Assembly (NCBI GenBank): GCA_039000515.1 | Contig: JBCFYV010011164.1 | Coordinates: 41,709,352-41,773,351, forward strand | Length of the DNA: 64,000 bases | Direction: 5' to 3' | Origin: Timema cristinae | Taxonomy: Eukaryota; Arthropoda; Insecta; Phasmatodea; Timematidae | Shown: one piece after another, positions 53,221 to 64,000 of the stretch | Numbering within the stretch: position 1 is the stretch's first letter | Layout: each line of letters starts with the position of its first letter | Position numbers and translations under genes: made by a program | Notes under the pieces: generated by a model | What the model was told of the DNA's origin: nothing | What the model saw: the letters and a program-made list of their open reading frames with translations, nothing else | Databases searched by the model: none

Positions 53221-54258
53221 ACTCTATCTTTTATATATTCTGTTTATTGTCTTGGAAATTGTGTTGCCTGTTTCACATTCTTTCATGATCAGTTCTGATA
53301 AACTGAAACCTAGGGAGTGATAAGCAATAATGGGTTTTATTTGTGAGGCAGATATTACTGTTTTGGCCAGTAGCAGTAACATAAAATCTGATCTCCGTTC
53401 CTCTTTTTATTTTTTTAAAAAAAGTATGTGTTTGTTCCTTTTAATTGTTCCTATCCCTCTTTCCTACATGCTTCTTCCATACATAAAAAAATGTGTGTCA
53501 AAAAGGTTAAAAACAAAACCATTAACTAAAATAATGGTATGGAGAGTTAGTCAAAAGTGGCCATTCTTGTGAGGAAGTAATTTTTTTATTGATGTAATTT
53601 GTAAATAAAATGTTCCTAACTGTAGTACATGCATTATTATAACTTTCAGATTGTGTTCATTAATACTTAAGTATAAAGTCATGAGGGAAGTAAATTGATT
53701 GTAGAGCATTTAAGAACAATATTTTGTAAAACTGGTAATTTCTTTTACTGATCTCGTTAAGTCGGCGTTTTTACAATCAGGTTCTCTCTATAGGGTGATA
53801 AGTGTGTTCAAATCTTTTTCAAGCAGGTTTATTTTAACACTTTTTATATTATTTTTACAATTGCTTAGCACAAATGAGGTTATTATCAGTTGGAACTAAT
53901 TTACAGTTAAGTCCATATCCCTAACATTAAGCACAAATCTGCTAATATCAAAACCATAGAGATCTAAATCAAAGCATAACATCTTGACCATTATAACCAT
54001 GGTCAAGACTGGCACTTAAACTAAAGTGACAAAATAAAAGGTGACTCCCATCAAAATTGTATTCAGATGTTAAAGAGTACTGTGCAAGCCTTTATGAAAT
54101 TCTGATGGGGTTTGATTGTTGAGAAAAAACTGTGATATTTCAATGGGACCCAGATAGCTTTTTACCCTCATTTCCATATTTTCTGTACTATAACCATTCA
54201 AATCATTATTTCATTAACTTTTGATCGCGTATCTTTTTATAATCTCTGCTAGCACAAG

Positions 54259-55364
54259 CAGTGTTCACAGGGGCCAGGCCCCACTAACATTTTTTTTAAC
54301 GTAAGTTTTTCTTTCTTTCCTTTTATTCTGTAAAATATGTTGTGAAAAAACATGAATATGAAGTGGAATACCATTCTATACACGCAGTGAATTATTGGAC
54401 TCGATACACAATATTCAAGTAAATATTATTCATTACTCGCTCCAAATGTAACGTGAGGAGTGTAGTAGAGTTACAGTGATTTAATATAGAAGCTGAGCAG
54501 GGCCAGAGAAGCCACACCAAGTGTAAGATGTATCTTAAGTTCAATCCCCCTACCATTTCAGTGCGAGCTTAACACTAGCGAATAGGGTCAGCCTGAGCTG
54601 CCACGCTATACGATTTTGTTTTTTCATCTACGTATCTGTGTTTTGGTATATTTTAAGGCCCAAGAAGTCAAATTACACGTAAAAATGATCAATTAAAATG
54701 AATAAAGTAGATTATTAAAAACTCTGTTCTCTTCATTAAAACTGCAAGAAAAGCCGGAAACTAAACAGTTAATAACACATCAGACTATATATATAAAAAA
54801 AAAGGATGGCAAGGGGAAAAAACCTTTTTCTAATGTTTGGTTTGGTAAACAATTGTGGTTAACTGTGAGTTAAGAGAATCGGAGCTTATTTTGTTTTTAT
54901 TGTTTATTATTTGGTAGTGAGGGGTTGTGAACAACAGTAGGCTGTAAGAATTTAAAACATTTGGAACAGTAACTTAAATATTGCACCACAGTTAGATTCC
55001 ACGATCAAAATTTCAGTCCAAAAACACAATTAACAAGTGTCAAAAAATAGGTATGTATTAAGCAGATTTATAGAATGGTTAAAATATTGTTGTAGGTACT
55101 CATGAACTGGCATTCAGACACACACACACCAACTTTTGTACAAGTAAAGTCATCACTTGGAAGGTTTAATTCAAATCCTGTATTCTTTTATTCTTTCTGT
55201 TTGTAGATTTGTTTAGTGATTTTGAATTCTAGTGTGTGTTTTTTAAATTAGAATAAAAAACTTAAATTAATTTAATTTAATATGTTCACATGTGGTGAGG
55301 AAAAATCATTACAGGTAAGCTTTGACCTGGTCCCACTAAAAATAAAGATCACACTCCACCACTG
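54259..55364. mobile_element. hAT-like non-autonomous element, 1.1 kb
   Basis: It has short CAGTG termini facing inward. Flanks agcacaag (54251-54258) and ggcacaat (55365-55372) agree at 6 of 8 positions. Motifs ccaggccccacta and cctggtcccacta lie just inside the ends. There is no transposase. The ends are plausible but diverged. Confidence 0.45.
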
Positions 55365-55790
55365 GGCACAATCTACCCAAAATTGGTATATAACTTACAT
55401 TAATTTTTACTTATATATTTTAGTGTACTTCCTTTTGTACAATTTGTAATATAACATCATTCAAATAAATGTAAGCAAAGCCAGTTGATCGGCCTTGGTT
55501 TAAGTCTTAGTTAGTATTTATGAAACAAAGTGCATTATTTAGGCATGTTATAAAATACCAATAAATAAGAATTTTAAAGTTTACTTTTAGTTTTTAAATT
55601 ATCAATAAGTGTATCTCGGTAGATAAAAATGTTTAATGGAAAAACAAAAAAAGCACAACATATTATTTTATGCTGACACATATCTTTATGCTTACTTTAT
55701 AGATGTGATTTAATCACTAATTGGTGTTAAAATAATGTTTAGTAACTGTTTTAAAAATTATAATCTTTTGAAATATGTCATATTATTTAG

Positions 55791-56368
55791 TAGGGATGTG
55801 TGTTAACCACTTTTTCAATTTGGGATTATGATTATGATGAATATGTTTATGAATATCGAGATGGGAATATGAAAAAATATCGAAAACAGGACAACTTCCT
55901 TTGAAAGTACAAAAATGTAAATGATATTAATTAAATATATAATTAATAGAGTTCCTTTTGATATTTGGGCAGGCGCTTGCTTAGGATCATCTTATGGTTC
56001 ATTCAAACACTAAGAATAACTCGTACACATTTTAAATGTAATTAATAAAATGGTTATAGTTGCAATATAAACCATTTATAATTTAATTTTGTAGTGTAAA
56101 ACCTTATAATGCCAAGGTTTGATATTGAAAAACAATATTTATAACCAAAACATTTCTAAGTGGAGTTTGTTTCTGGGTCTTTATGGTATTATTAGAAATA
56201 ATAAATTCTCTGTTTGGTTTGTACATTTCTTAGGGCAGTTATTTGCTTTGACATTTTTTTCAAATTTCTTGAGTTTTTAGTAATTAATTTTTAACTTTTG
56301 AGACAAGATCAAGATTTTTATCTTTTTTCTCATCTAATCGAAATATTTTTGAGTTTTGCACATCCCTA
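55791..56368. mobile_element. hAT-type MITE, 578 bp
   Basis: The left end tagggatgtgtg and right end (inverted) tagggatgtgca are matched, flanked by ttatttag and atatttag (7 of 8 bases). It is AT-rich inside with no ORF. Confidence 0.7.
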
Positions 56369-57173
56369 ATATTTAGTGAGATATTTAAAATCTGTTGATA
56401 ATATAACAAAGTTTTCCTTTTTCTTCAAACTGGTTGTAAGGGTATTGTGGGTAACAAAGTCAAAGCAAGAAGATTTGAATTTTTGTCTTCAACATTTCGA
56501 AGGTTTGCCCACTCGTATCATTAAATAAATACAAAAGAATGTAGGAAATTAAGTACAAATAAAAGTAAAAAAAAAAACACTTAACACAAATAATAATTTG
56601 ATTAATTTTTATTTAATAAGTTGAGAACTGGTTCATCAATTGATCATAAAATCTATAAAACATTTTAAGGAACACCTCTATTTAATTTTTCAGGTACATT
56701 TTGTTATATACCTTTTTCTATATACAGCAATACCTTAACTTTTGTCGGGTTTCAATTATTACTATGTTTTCAAATTTGATCTCTTGCTTTGCTCTTTCAG
56801 TTTATTTCATCACCACCACAACACACGCCATCTTATGATTGTTGTTCATTCTTTAAATAGGAGTGGTTCGGTGTGCACTGTTTTTTGATATTGATCTTAT
56901 TGAAATTTTTATATTTTGATTAGACATATTAATACTACCTAATATTGTTACTAAAAATAACCAAACTATTCATAACTTGATTTTTCATGCTAAATAAAGG
57001 CTTTGGTTCGACTTTCATCAGTGGTCTGATTCCAAACCTTTTGAAAGAGCAAGGTATTACTGTGAAAAAAAAGGTATTCAAAACCATATTCGTTAACTTT
57101 TCCATATTTACAACCTATTGCACCAATAACACCATCTATCATTCACATGGAACTATATCAGAATCACCCGCTT

Positions 57174-57412
57174 CAGTGGCCACATGGTCCAAGGTGTTAC
57201 TCTTGCAATAGACTAGATTGCTAGTTACAGATAGATTAGGGTTCAAATGCTGGTCAGGTGTACTGAGGGTGTTTATTTCTATGTGGTTTTCCACTCCTTT
57301 CACACAAATGCAGATACACTTCCTCTAAACTCAACTTTCCTCATCCTTAAACATAAGCATAATTAGTATATATGTGTATAGACCTGCCAGGAAGTAAGAC
57401 GATGTGCTAAAA
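57174..57412 (+). mobile_element. tRNA-derived SINE, family B, diverged (B4)
   Basis: ggttcaaatgctggtcaggt (B-box region), gtggttttccactcc, acttcctctaaactcaactt and a tail ...aagtaagacgatgtgct align with B1 at lower identity. The hairpin is lost. Confidence 0.65.
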
Positions 57413-59129
57413 GTACATATCAGAATCTTAGAGCAAGGGAATTTTTATTCCACTAGAGAAGTTTTCATCCTTCTGCAACTAATTTGGTATGACTGAAGCC
57501 CTTTCCTTTTCAATTGACTAAATGCAGAGGAAATGCAATTCGTTATTTAAATATTGATGTTTTGGTAAATAATTTATGTGTTTTTTTACTTTTATTTCTA
57601 CTTCATTTTCTACCATTCTCTCATATTTATATGATGAGATATTCTAAGTCTTAGTTGAAATTTTGTGCAATATCCTCAAATATTTTTGGAGCTTATATGA
57701 TTATTTTAATAATGTTAGCAATTGGTTAGATTTTAGTATAATTTACCAATAATAATAATATTGTATTTATCGTTCACCCACAATAGTAGGCATACAAACA
57801 AAAGTGTCAGTCTTGTCTTTCTTGTCCGGGCTCAAATTTCAGTCACTTGTGCTGTGTATTTGTTATTTTTTTCTTTATGAGTTCCCATTTTTCCTCCTTT
57901 AAGTTCTAATAAATTTCCTTTGAATCTTATATTTATCATTCCTGCCCTACTAGTGTAAATATGCAGACTGTCTGGATAGGTGCGGAAAAGATAATATGAA
58001 TGCAAGTGAAAGACGGTGCATGATTGACTAAAGAACAAAGAGAAATAATCGAAAGAGCCATCCTATAATTTTATATAACTTAAAACATACAGTTTTTGGT
58101 TGTTACTATTTTCCAAATAAATGTAACTTTTAAATTAATGTACCTACCTTCCTATAAAAATATTTAAGTTAAAACAAAAAAGTACTCATCCATTCCATAC
58201 TTTGAAAATATAACTACATTTGAATTTTTAATTCTCTGTTTGTGAGAAACAAAGGTTTAAAAGTAAAATGTTAAAGAATTATAATGGGACAATTATTATT
58301 GTTATATCACTCTTTCTTGTACCTTTTACCAGAAATATTGTTTAAAATTATGCCTCCAAATTTAAGAGACGTTTTCCTTAAATATCTATATTATTTTTAA
58401 TTAGTGTGTAATATGGTGTTGACTGTATTGCAAGATAATAACTGTAAAATCACTGCCAGAAAAGTAATATTGAAAGAAAAAGTATGTAAAATTTTTGTGA
58501 GTGTATAAGGATTATATATTATTTTGTATGCTTAAAAGTAATTTAGTTTCTTGTATTGTTAACTTTTACTCTTAACTCTTTTTTAGGGTATTTATCATGT
58601 ACAATGTTAATTACTGTGTATCAATATTATTACTGATCTTCATAACATTGTTGTGATAAGCAAATACCAGTTTGTGTGATTGTTGCTATAAAACAATGTA
58701 TATTATGAGAAATCAAAGTGCCATTGGTAGTGTCATATGAATTTAATAATATATTGGTTTAATTTTACTGTAATTATTGTAATTGGTGGCAAAATAATTA
58801 GCATTTTTTTTAAATTAAAGCTTGAAAACATATGAAAATGTTGTTTTACTTATATTAAATTTTGAAAACTTATCTTAATTTAAATATACCTTTAAAAAGT
58901 TCATATAAATTTGTTTATTAAGCATTATTATTTGATTAATGTCATAAGACCAAAATTTATTGTGTAATTGGTATTTTATTTTAAAATAGTATGCTAGATA
59001 GGGATACTGTCACATCTGATTTCGAATGAATTATTATTATTCAGAGTATTGTGAAAAGGAAGAAATTATGAATTGGTTGGTTCTGATGAAATAAGTTGAA
59101 TGACAAATTCAGGAAATGACTGGTAGTGG

Positions 59130-59766
59130 CAGGGGCGGATCCAGAGGGGGGAGGTGACCCTCATCAATCTTTTTTAAAGTAAGTACTAACAATAATGATT
59201 AAAAGATTAAACCAATTAAATCTATGTTGTAGTCCCTACTAGTTGAACTGTCATGTAATATCTCACTAGCCAGTTTTTTGGTTAAAATTAACTAACAACA
59301 GTTGACCTCAGTGGTTTTGGGTTAATAAAGTGCTCGCCTCAAGACCCCGATGTGGTCGACAGATTTCTCTTGAGCCATAAAAATCTCTAGCACAGTAATA
59401 CACAGAGTACAGCAGAGTAGTAAAGTTCTTGGTATGTGAATATACCTTTCCTTGCAAAATTGGTAGGCTCTTTCAATCTACTTCATAGAAATTCTCGTGT
59501 GCTGATATCATTCGATTTAGAAAGTTGACGTAAAATACTTCAAATAAATAAATCAACAAAATTCATGAACTTGTATTTATTTATTTTTACAAATTTTACA
59601 AATTACTTTAGAATTTTCAAGTATTTCTGTGTCAGAATTTCCCGGGGTAAAACCTCCTCTGACCCAGTCCTGTAAGAGCTTTCTACCACTCTCATGAAAC
59701 TCCTGGCCCCCTCCTCACAAAAATCCTGGCTGCTCAGCCCCCACAAAAATACTTGATTCGCCCCTA
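59130..59766. mobile_element. hAT-type MITE, 637 bp
   Basis: It has inverted ends caggggcggatcc and taggggcgaatc. Flanks ggtagtgg and ggtagcaa agree at 5 of 8 positions. It is rich in short C runs near the right end with no ORF. Confidence 0.55.
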
Positions 59767-59852
59767 GGTAGCAAGCATCAAATGTATACTTTTTTAGTGA
59801 AGAATAAAATATGTATTTACAATGTTTTTATTAATTGTTTTTTTTCTTTTAC

Positions 59853-59858
59853 TTTATT
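59853..59858 (-). terminator. Candidate polyadenylation signal, minus strand
   Basis: aataaa on the minus strand lies about 50 bases beyond the stop codon of the minus-strand exon, consistent with this being its terminal exon. Confidence 0.5.
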
Positions 59859-59906
59859 ATTTCATATGATTAAACATAATACAAAAGCAAAAGAAGCATT
59901 GAGGGG

Positions 59907-60909
59907 TCAGCAAACCGTATCATATGTCGGTTCTTGATTTGAAGGAGTTGGTGGGGATATATTAGATTGCACTCGTTCACGCCCTCCTTCAAGTTGAACA
60001 TAATAAAAGTCTTCTTTACGAGTGTCCATGTTTTTAGACCTCAAACACAAATACCGAAATTTATGTTTGTTGTTGTTCCTGGAAGTATTGTTTGTTTCAC
60101 AATCACATATTTCCGCATAAATGTTCTCATCATCATTGCACCTCGCCAGTACGTTGCCAACATCATCGGCGACCCTTCCATATGGAATTTCTTCCCCTAA
60201 AGGCTTTAGAATGGAAGGTAAGTCCCTTTTTGAATATCGGCTACAGACGGAAGCCGTGTTTGCCGTGACTCGCGGGTTAGAGCACTGATCACGATTGAAT
60301 GCTTCTGTAATTTCTCTTGCTGACAAATGGCAGGAGATTTTATTATCTGCTCGTGGCTCAGTGCCCGCTCTAAGGGAGAGGTGGGGGCAGTTGTCTTGGT
60401 AACTCTAAGCAGTTCGCAAGGCGCCCCAGAGCCAGAGATGACAGGCATATCACTTTGCACTTTCGTATATGTGAAAGAGGAAGATTTTTTTGTGATCGGT
60501 CTTGATATTTTGTTTCTTGTCTCATTTCTTTCCTTGCTCACTATTTTTGTGACCACAGGGGCAGCTTCTCCTTTAGTTTCTTTCTGAGGATTTGTTAACT
60601 TGGCACTGCGATTGCTTTGTAAGGAGGGGAAGATGTGATGGGTGACTTTAATCTGTCGCCTCCATGATCCCCCCTGTCACGGCAGAAGCAGAGAGCGACT
60701 TGAAGTACAGGTGACTTGAAGAGGCGTGATTCAGACTCCTGATGGAAGAGCGGCTTTGAGAGGAGGAACTTGGAGTCCGCATCCATCTCCAACAGCCTCG
60801 GTTGTACCGATGAGTGAGAGGGGCTGGATGTTCTGGAAGTGGGATCCTGGGGAGAGTGCAGGCCAGAATAACATCCTCCTCTTGATAGAATTCTAGCATC
60901 AGAGTCCCT
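59907..60909 (-). CDS. Terminal exon of unidentified protein with tyrosine motifs
   Basis: I do not recognise the family. Read on the minus strand, the exon opens after tttcag (60910-60915) and stays open through three successive frames. The first gives SRTSSPSHSSVQPRLLEMDA and KFLLSKPLFHQESESRLFKS. The second gives LTNPQKETKGEAAPVV and SHEQIIKSPAICQQEKLQKH. The third gives EEIPYGRVADDVG, DDENIYAEICD, EDFYYVQLEGGRERVQ and the end SNQEPTYDTVC. Both frame changes act as a lost base; one fits the C6 run at 60669-60674. The protein is hydrophilic and rich in Ser, Lys and Glu, with Y-x-x-hydrophobic motifs (NIYAEI, YYVQL, PTYDTV). That suggests a phosphorylated cytoplasmic tail. Upstream exons lie beyond the visible part or are unrecognised. 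It could also be a pseudogene. Confidence 0.5.
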
Positions 60910-60915
60910 GAAACA

Positions 60916-61683
60916 AGATTACAATTTAGTCAAGATTTTTTATTTACACTTTAAATTTCAGGGTAATTAAAATAAACCTGTCACCCTGATTTGGCAGTAA
61001 GGAATTTCTTAAAAAGGTTCTTTTCTACCTAACTCTACTATATAGTAGTATTCTGGTAGGGAGGCTCTTCTATAAAAATAAGTCAGGTAAAAAAATTATC
61101 TGTTAAAAATACATGGTCATTAATAAAATAAAATATTAACAGCTAATTTATTATAAATTGATGTGGAAAAAATTGTTGTTATATTTTGGTTATTGGATTC
61201 TCAAATAATAAAACAAACACAAATAAATTAATGCATAGTCATGGACTTTACCAATAACCAATTTAAGTATGGGCTTTTTCCTAATATATAGGCCTATATA
61301 TAATTATTATTTTAATGACATTGCCTAATACAAACATAGAAGGCATAGTTAAGCACTATTTTTGTCAGATACACCAACTCATCATCAAAGTTGATTTAAA
61401 ACATGAATTCATTATGGTGTATATTATTATGAAATTAATAAAATGTAGAGATTTTAAGATACCTTATATATTTATGCATCTTAGACACAAAAGCTATATT
61501 TAACATGTTTTAAAAACTACAAAAAAATACAATGGTTGAAAATAAGTTAAGGTATGGTCTTAAAAATATAGCCAATTAAAACTTAATATAAATATATACT
61601 TAAAATTATAAGTATATTTTATTCCATTTTAATGACTCAACCCTAGAAAATTTCAACTTCACTTGATTGTCCTAAAGATATTT
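60916..61683. other. AT-rich, probable intron of the minus-strand gene
   Basis: Upstream (on the minus strand) of the terminal exon. No coding or repeat signal before the SINE at 61684. Confidence 0.45.
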
Positions 61684-61949
61684 AGCACCGCGTCTTACTA
61701 CCCGTTCGGGTTATACGCTCTTACGCTAATGTGTAATGGTAGGGTGATTATGAGATGAAATGAAGGACCTACAGTTTAACGTGGAATCCGAACCACGGTG
61801 GAGGCCTGGCATTCCCCACATTCACAAGATGTCTTGTCAGAGGTGAAGGAAGGGTTTGGTAATCAGATAAATCTGTACCGGGACCGAGGATTGAACCCCG
61901 GCCGCCAGCATAGAAGTCTGACACCTTACCCCTAGACCACCAGGTCACC
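61684..61949 (-). mobile_element. tRNA-derived SINE, family A, full copy (A5)
   Basis: On + it runs from agcaccgcgtcttactaccc through the hairpin cccgttcggg to the head ending ccaccaggtcacc. A 14-bp duplication gattgtcctaaaga flanks it (61665-61678 and 61950-61963). It lacks the usual ATT run. Confidence 0.88.
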
Positions 61950-62014
61950 GATTGTCCTAAAGAAATTGAGAAAAACTTTGTCATATTAGCTAGGCAAACT
62001 TCCTAAGAATATTT

Positions 62015-62263
<249 letters not shown>

Positions 62264-62402
62264 TAATAGTGTACATAAATTGTTTCACACATGGATTCGT
62301 CAGTTATTCCGTTAGTCCCGCTTCAACAACTGAATAATTTGGTAATCCAGGATTAGAACAAGAAACACAACATTTTGGTTCTTGTATTTTTTAAAAAATT
62401 TT

Positions 62403-62611
62403 TTAGCACCATGTCCTCAGTATGTACTAATTACACTAATCTGAACTCTAAGACCGACACAACATCCAGCCCCCGGCCGTTAATTCCTCACTGTGAAAGG
62501 GTAAACCCACATTTCACCAATGACAAAATGTTTCTGCCATGCCGGAAATCAAACCCGGGACCCTTAGCTCTGTAAGCAGACGCGCTACCGACTGAGCTAA
62601 GGTATCGGACG
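62403..62611 (-). mobile_element. tRNA-derived SINE, family D
   Basis: On the minus strand the head reads ttagctcagtcggtagcgcg (A-box-like) and ggtcccgggtttgatttcc (B-box-like). No 7-bp acceptor stem forms, so it is not a tRNA gene. The tail (agcaccatgtcct...actaattacactaat on +) resembles that of families A and B. Confidence 0.65.
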
Positions 62612-62880
62612 TTGATAATTATAATTCAAAGATTATTACACAGGTGGATCTGTCACTTTTATGACTAGAACAAGGAATATAAAGAGATATTTTACATTTA
62701 ATAGATAGTTTATAGATTGTTTCATAGATGGTTCTGTCAGTTATTTATCAACAACCAAATAATAACATAAAGTTCCAACCAAGGTGACAGTGAGTTGTTA
62801 GTTTCCAAGCTTTTAAAAAAGTAAAAGAACCATTTTTTACTCATTAATAACTAAGCCCCTAATCAATTCTGAAAATCTAG

Positions 62881-62999
62881 AATGCCAGGCCTCCCCTGTG
62901 GTTCGGATCCCACGTTAAACTGTAAGTCTTCCATTTCATCTCACAATCACCCTACCATTACACAATAGCGTAAGAATGGGTAGTAAGACGCGGTGCATT
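62881..62999 (+). mobile_element. SINE family A, truncated (A6)
   Basis: Only the 3' half is present, from aatgccaggcctcccctgtg to gtagtaagacgcggtgc. An internal deletion has removed half of the hairpin (gcgtaagaatgggtag). Confidence 0.8.
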
Positions 63000-63000
63000 A

Positions 63001-64000
63001 ATAAAATAATTATTATTATTATTCTGAAAATTGATAGCTTAAATTCGAATCAATAGAAACATGTAAACTTCAAATATTTCCGAATTTTGTATGTATTTTA
63101 AAAATCGTATGAAACGAGTTTTTTTATTATTATTTGGCTCAACTAATCTCAACACCTGATTGTTTTCGCACCTCGAATTACTACCCACCCGGAGACCAGA
63201 GATCATTACACTAACGAGGTAGGCATGAGAAAGATAGAATTGAGGAGAAATATATCAACATTTATAAAGTGGGAGGGTGGTGTGGAAACGGAGGAATTAA
63301 ACCAATTTATTCTGAAAATTTAAAAATGACACTTGGAACACAGGAATTGAATCATTTTAGAAAACATTCTAAAAGTTGGTAAGTAATGAGTAATAAAATT
63401 GTATTAAAATCCTTTAACCTTTTGCTTTCCTAATCAACCAGCGTAGTTAATGACCCGATCGAGCCGGTGTCGAGAAGATTTATTTATCTTTTCTTTGTAA
63501 TTTCCATCCCAGCCTTTTGTTATTTTCTTTTCTGTATCTTTATTCCCCCCTCCCCTGTTTTAATGTCGCGGTATGTTTACCTTCATCACCATGGCAACTC
63601 ATGACTGTCTTATGTTTTTCACTCTATTCAGCTTGTTTTAACCTCATACACACTCAGTCCCTATATTCTGCTCAGGATATCAACATCGCTCTCGCAATAC
63701 GACCTTGGTAAGCTTGTTTGTTTATGGTTTTTCATCTACATTATTTTCTATCTGTTATATTTTACTTTCCTCTATAACTTTATCGCTTTTCATTCTGGCT
63801 TATAAAATATTTTTCCTTTAATCTCGTTTTCAGCGCCATGATTATGATACCGTACCGTGTATCGAAACATGTCGGCCATAAATTAATCGACGTAACACGC
63901 CGATGCCAGCCAAGGAGGAAGGGAACTCAATACATGTTAAGACTTCGTACCATCGTCTAAATTAAATTTTAATAATTTATCTTATACCACTTTCTTATAT
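63001..64000. other. Unassigned end of window
   Basis: 63005-63025 is an ATT-rich run. 63160-63300 is a very worn SINE-like stretch (cacctcgaattactacccac). From 63420 the composition changes to a C/T-rich strand (63480-63800) without a convincing ORF; it may be part of another retroelement or gene. Confidence 0.4.

Larger units (their letters stand above)
53221..59852. other. Intergenic, repeat-bearing
   Basis: This lies between the convergent collagen gene and the minus-strand exon. Apart from three hAT-type elements and one worn SINE listed separately, I see nothing in 53221-54250, 55373-55782, 56377-57170 or 57413-59121. Confidence 0.55.

Noticed and set aside
62540..62611. Possible functional tRNA gene on the minus strand
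   Set aside because: The A- and B-box-like blocks are present but no acceptor stem pairs, and the sequence continues into a SINE body and tail.

Overview
This is a gene-sparse, AT-rich, repeat-laden animal nuclear sequence, most likely from an arthropod and plausibly an insect. The indications are a FACIT-type collagen gene with long introns, a Ty3/Gypsy element, several tRNA-derived SINE families, LINE, hAT, pogo/Tigger and Tc1/mariner debris, and a decayed copy of an orphan protein family that I associate with arthropod genomes. No prokaryotic-style genes, rRNA, functional tRNA or CRISPR array is visible.

The backbone is the 3' part of one collagen gene on the + strand, from 887 to the stop at 52271-52273. 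Fifteen exons can be placed by Gly-X-Y repeats, GT/AG borders and matching intron phases. The 5' end lies upstream of the window. A cysteine-bearing helical segment (exons 10-11) between two triple-helical blocks, and a short cysteine-containing tail, point to a type IX collagen alpha-1-like chain. The best finding is a pair of homologous 102-bp exons (40079-40180 and 41362-41463). They have the same phases and encode alternative versions of the second half of the NC2-like trimerisation segment. Only use of one or the other keeps Gly-X-Y register into the next exon, so they look mutually exclusive.

The introns are mostly transposon. The largest (13385-25559) holds a complete 7.4-kb Ty3/Gypsy element (14192-21566) with LTRs that look identical, a 4-bp target duplication and a primer-site/polypurine-tract pair. 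Other introns hold a pogo/Tigger transposase relic (7610-8460), the orphan-family pseudogene (10325-11982), RNase H and reverse-transcriptase LINE fragments, several MITEs with target duplications, foldbacks, and SINE families whose tRNA-like heads differ but whose tails share a CCCGAACGGG hairpin.

Downstream, 52274-59852 is intergenic and repeat-rich. At 59907-60909 on the minus strand is a probable 3'-terminal coding exon of an unidentified protein with tyrosine motifs, convergent to the collagen gene. From 60910 to the end are SINE copies and unassigned sequence.

One technical point affects reading of every gene: collagen exons, Gypsy ORFs and the minus-strand exon are all broken by single-base losses, mostly in homopolymer runs and all in the same direction. 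That looks like assembly error rather than gene death.
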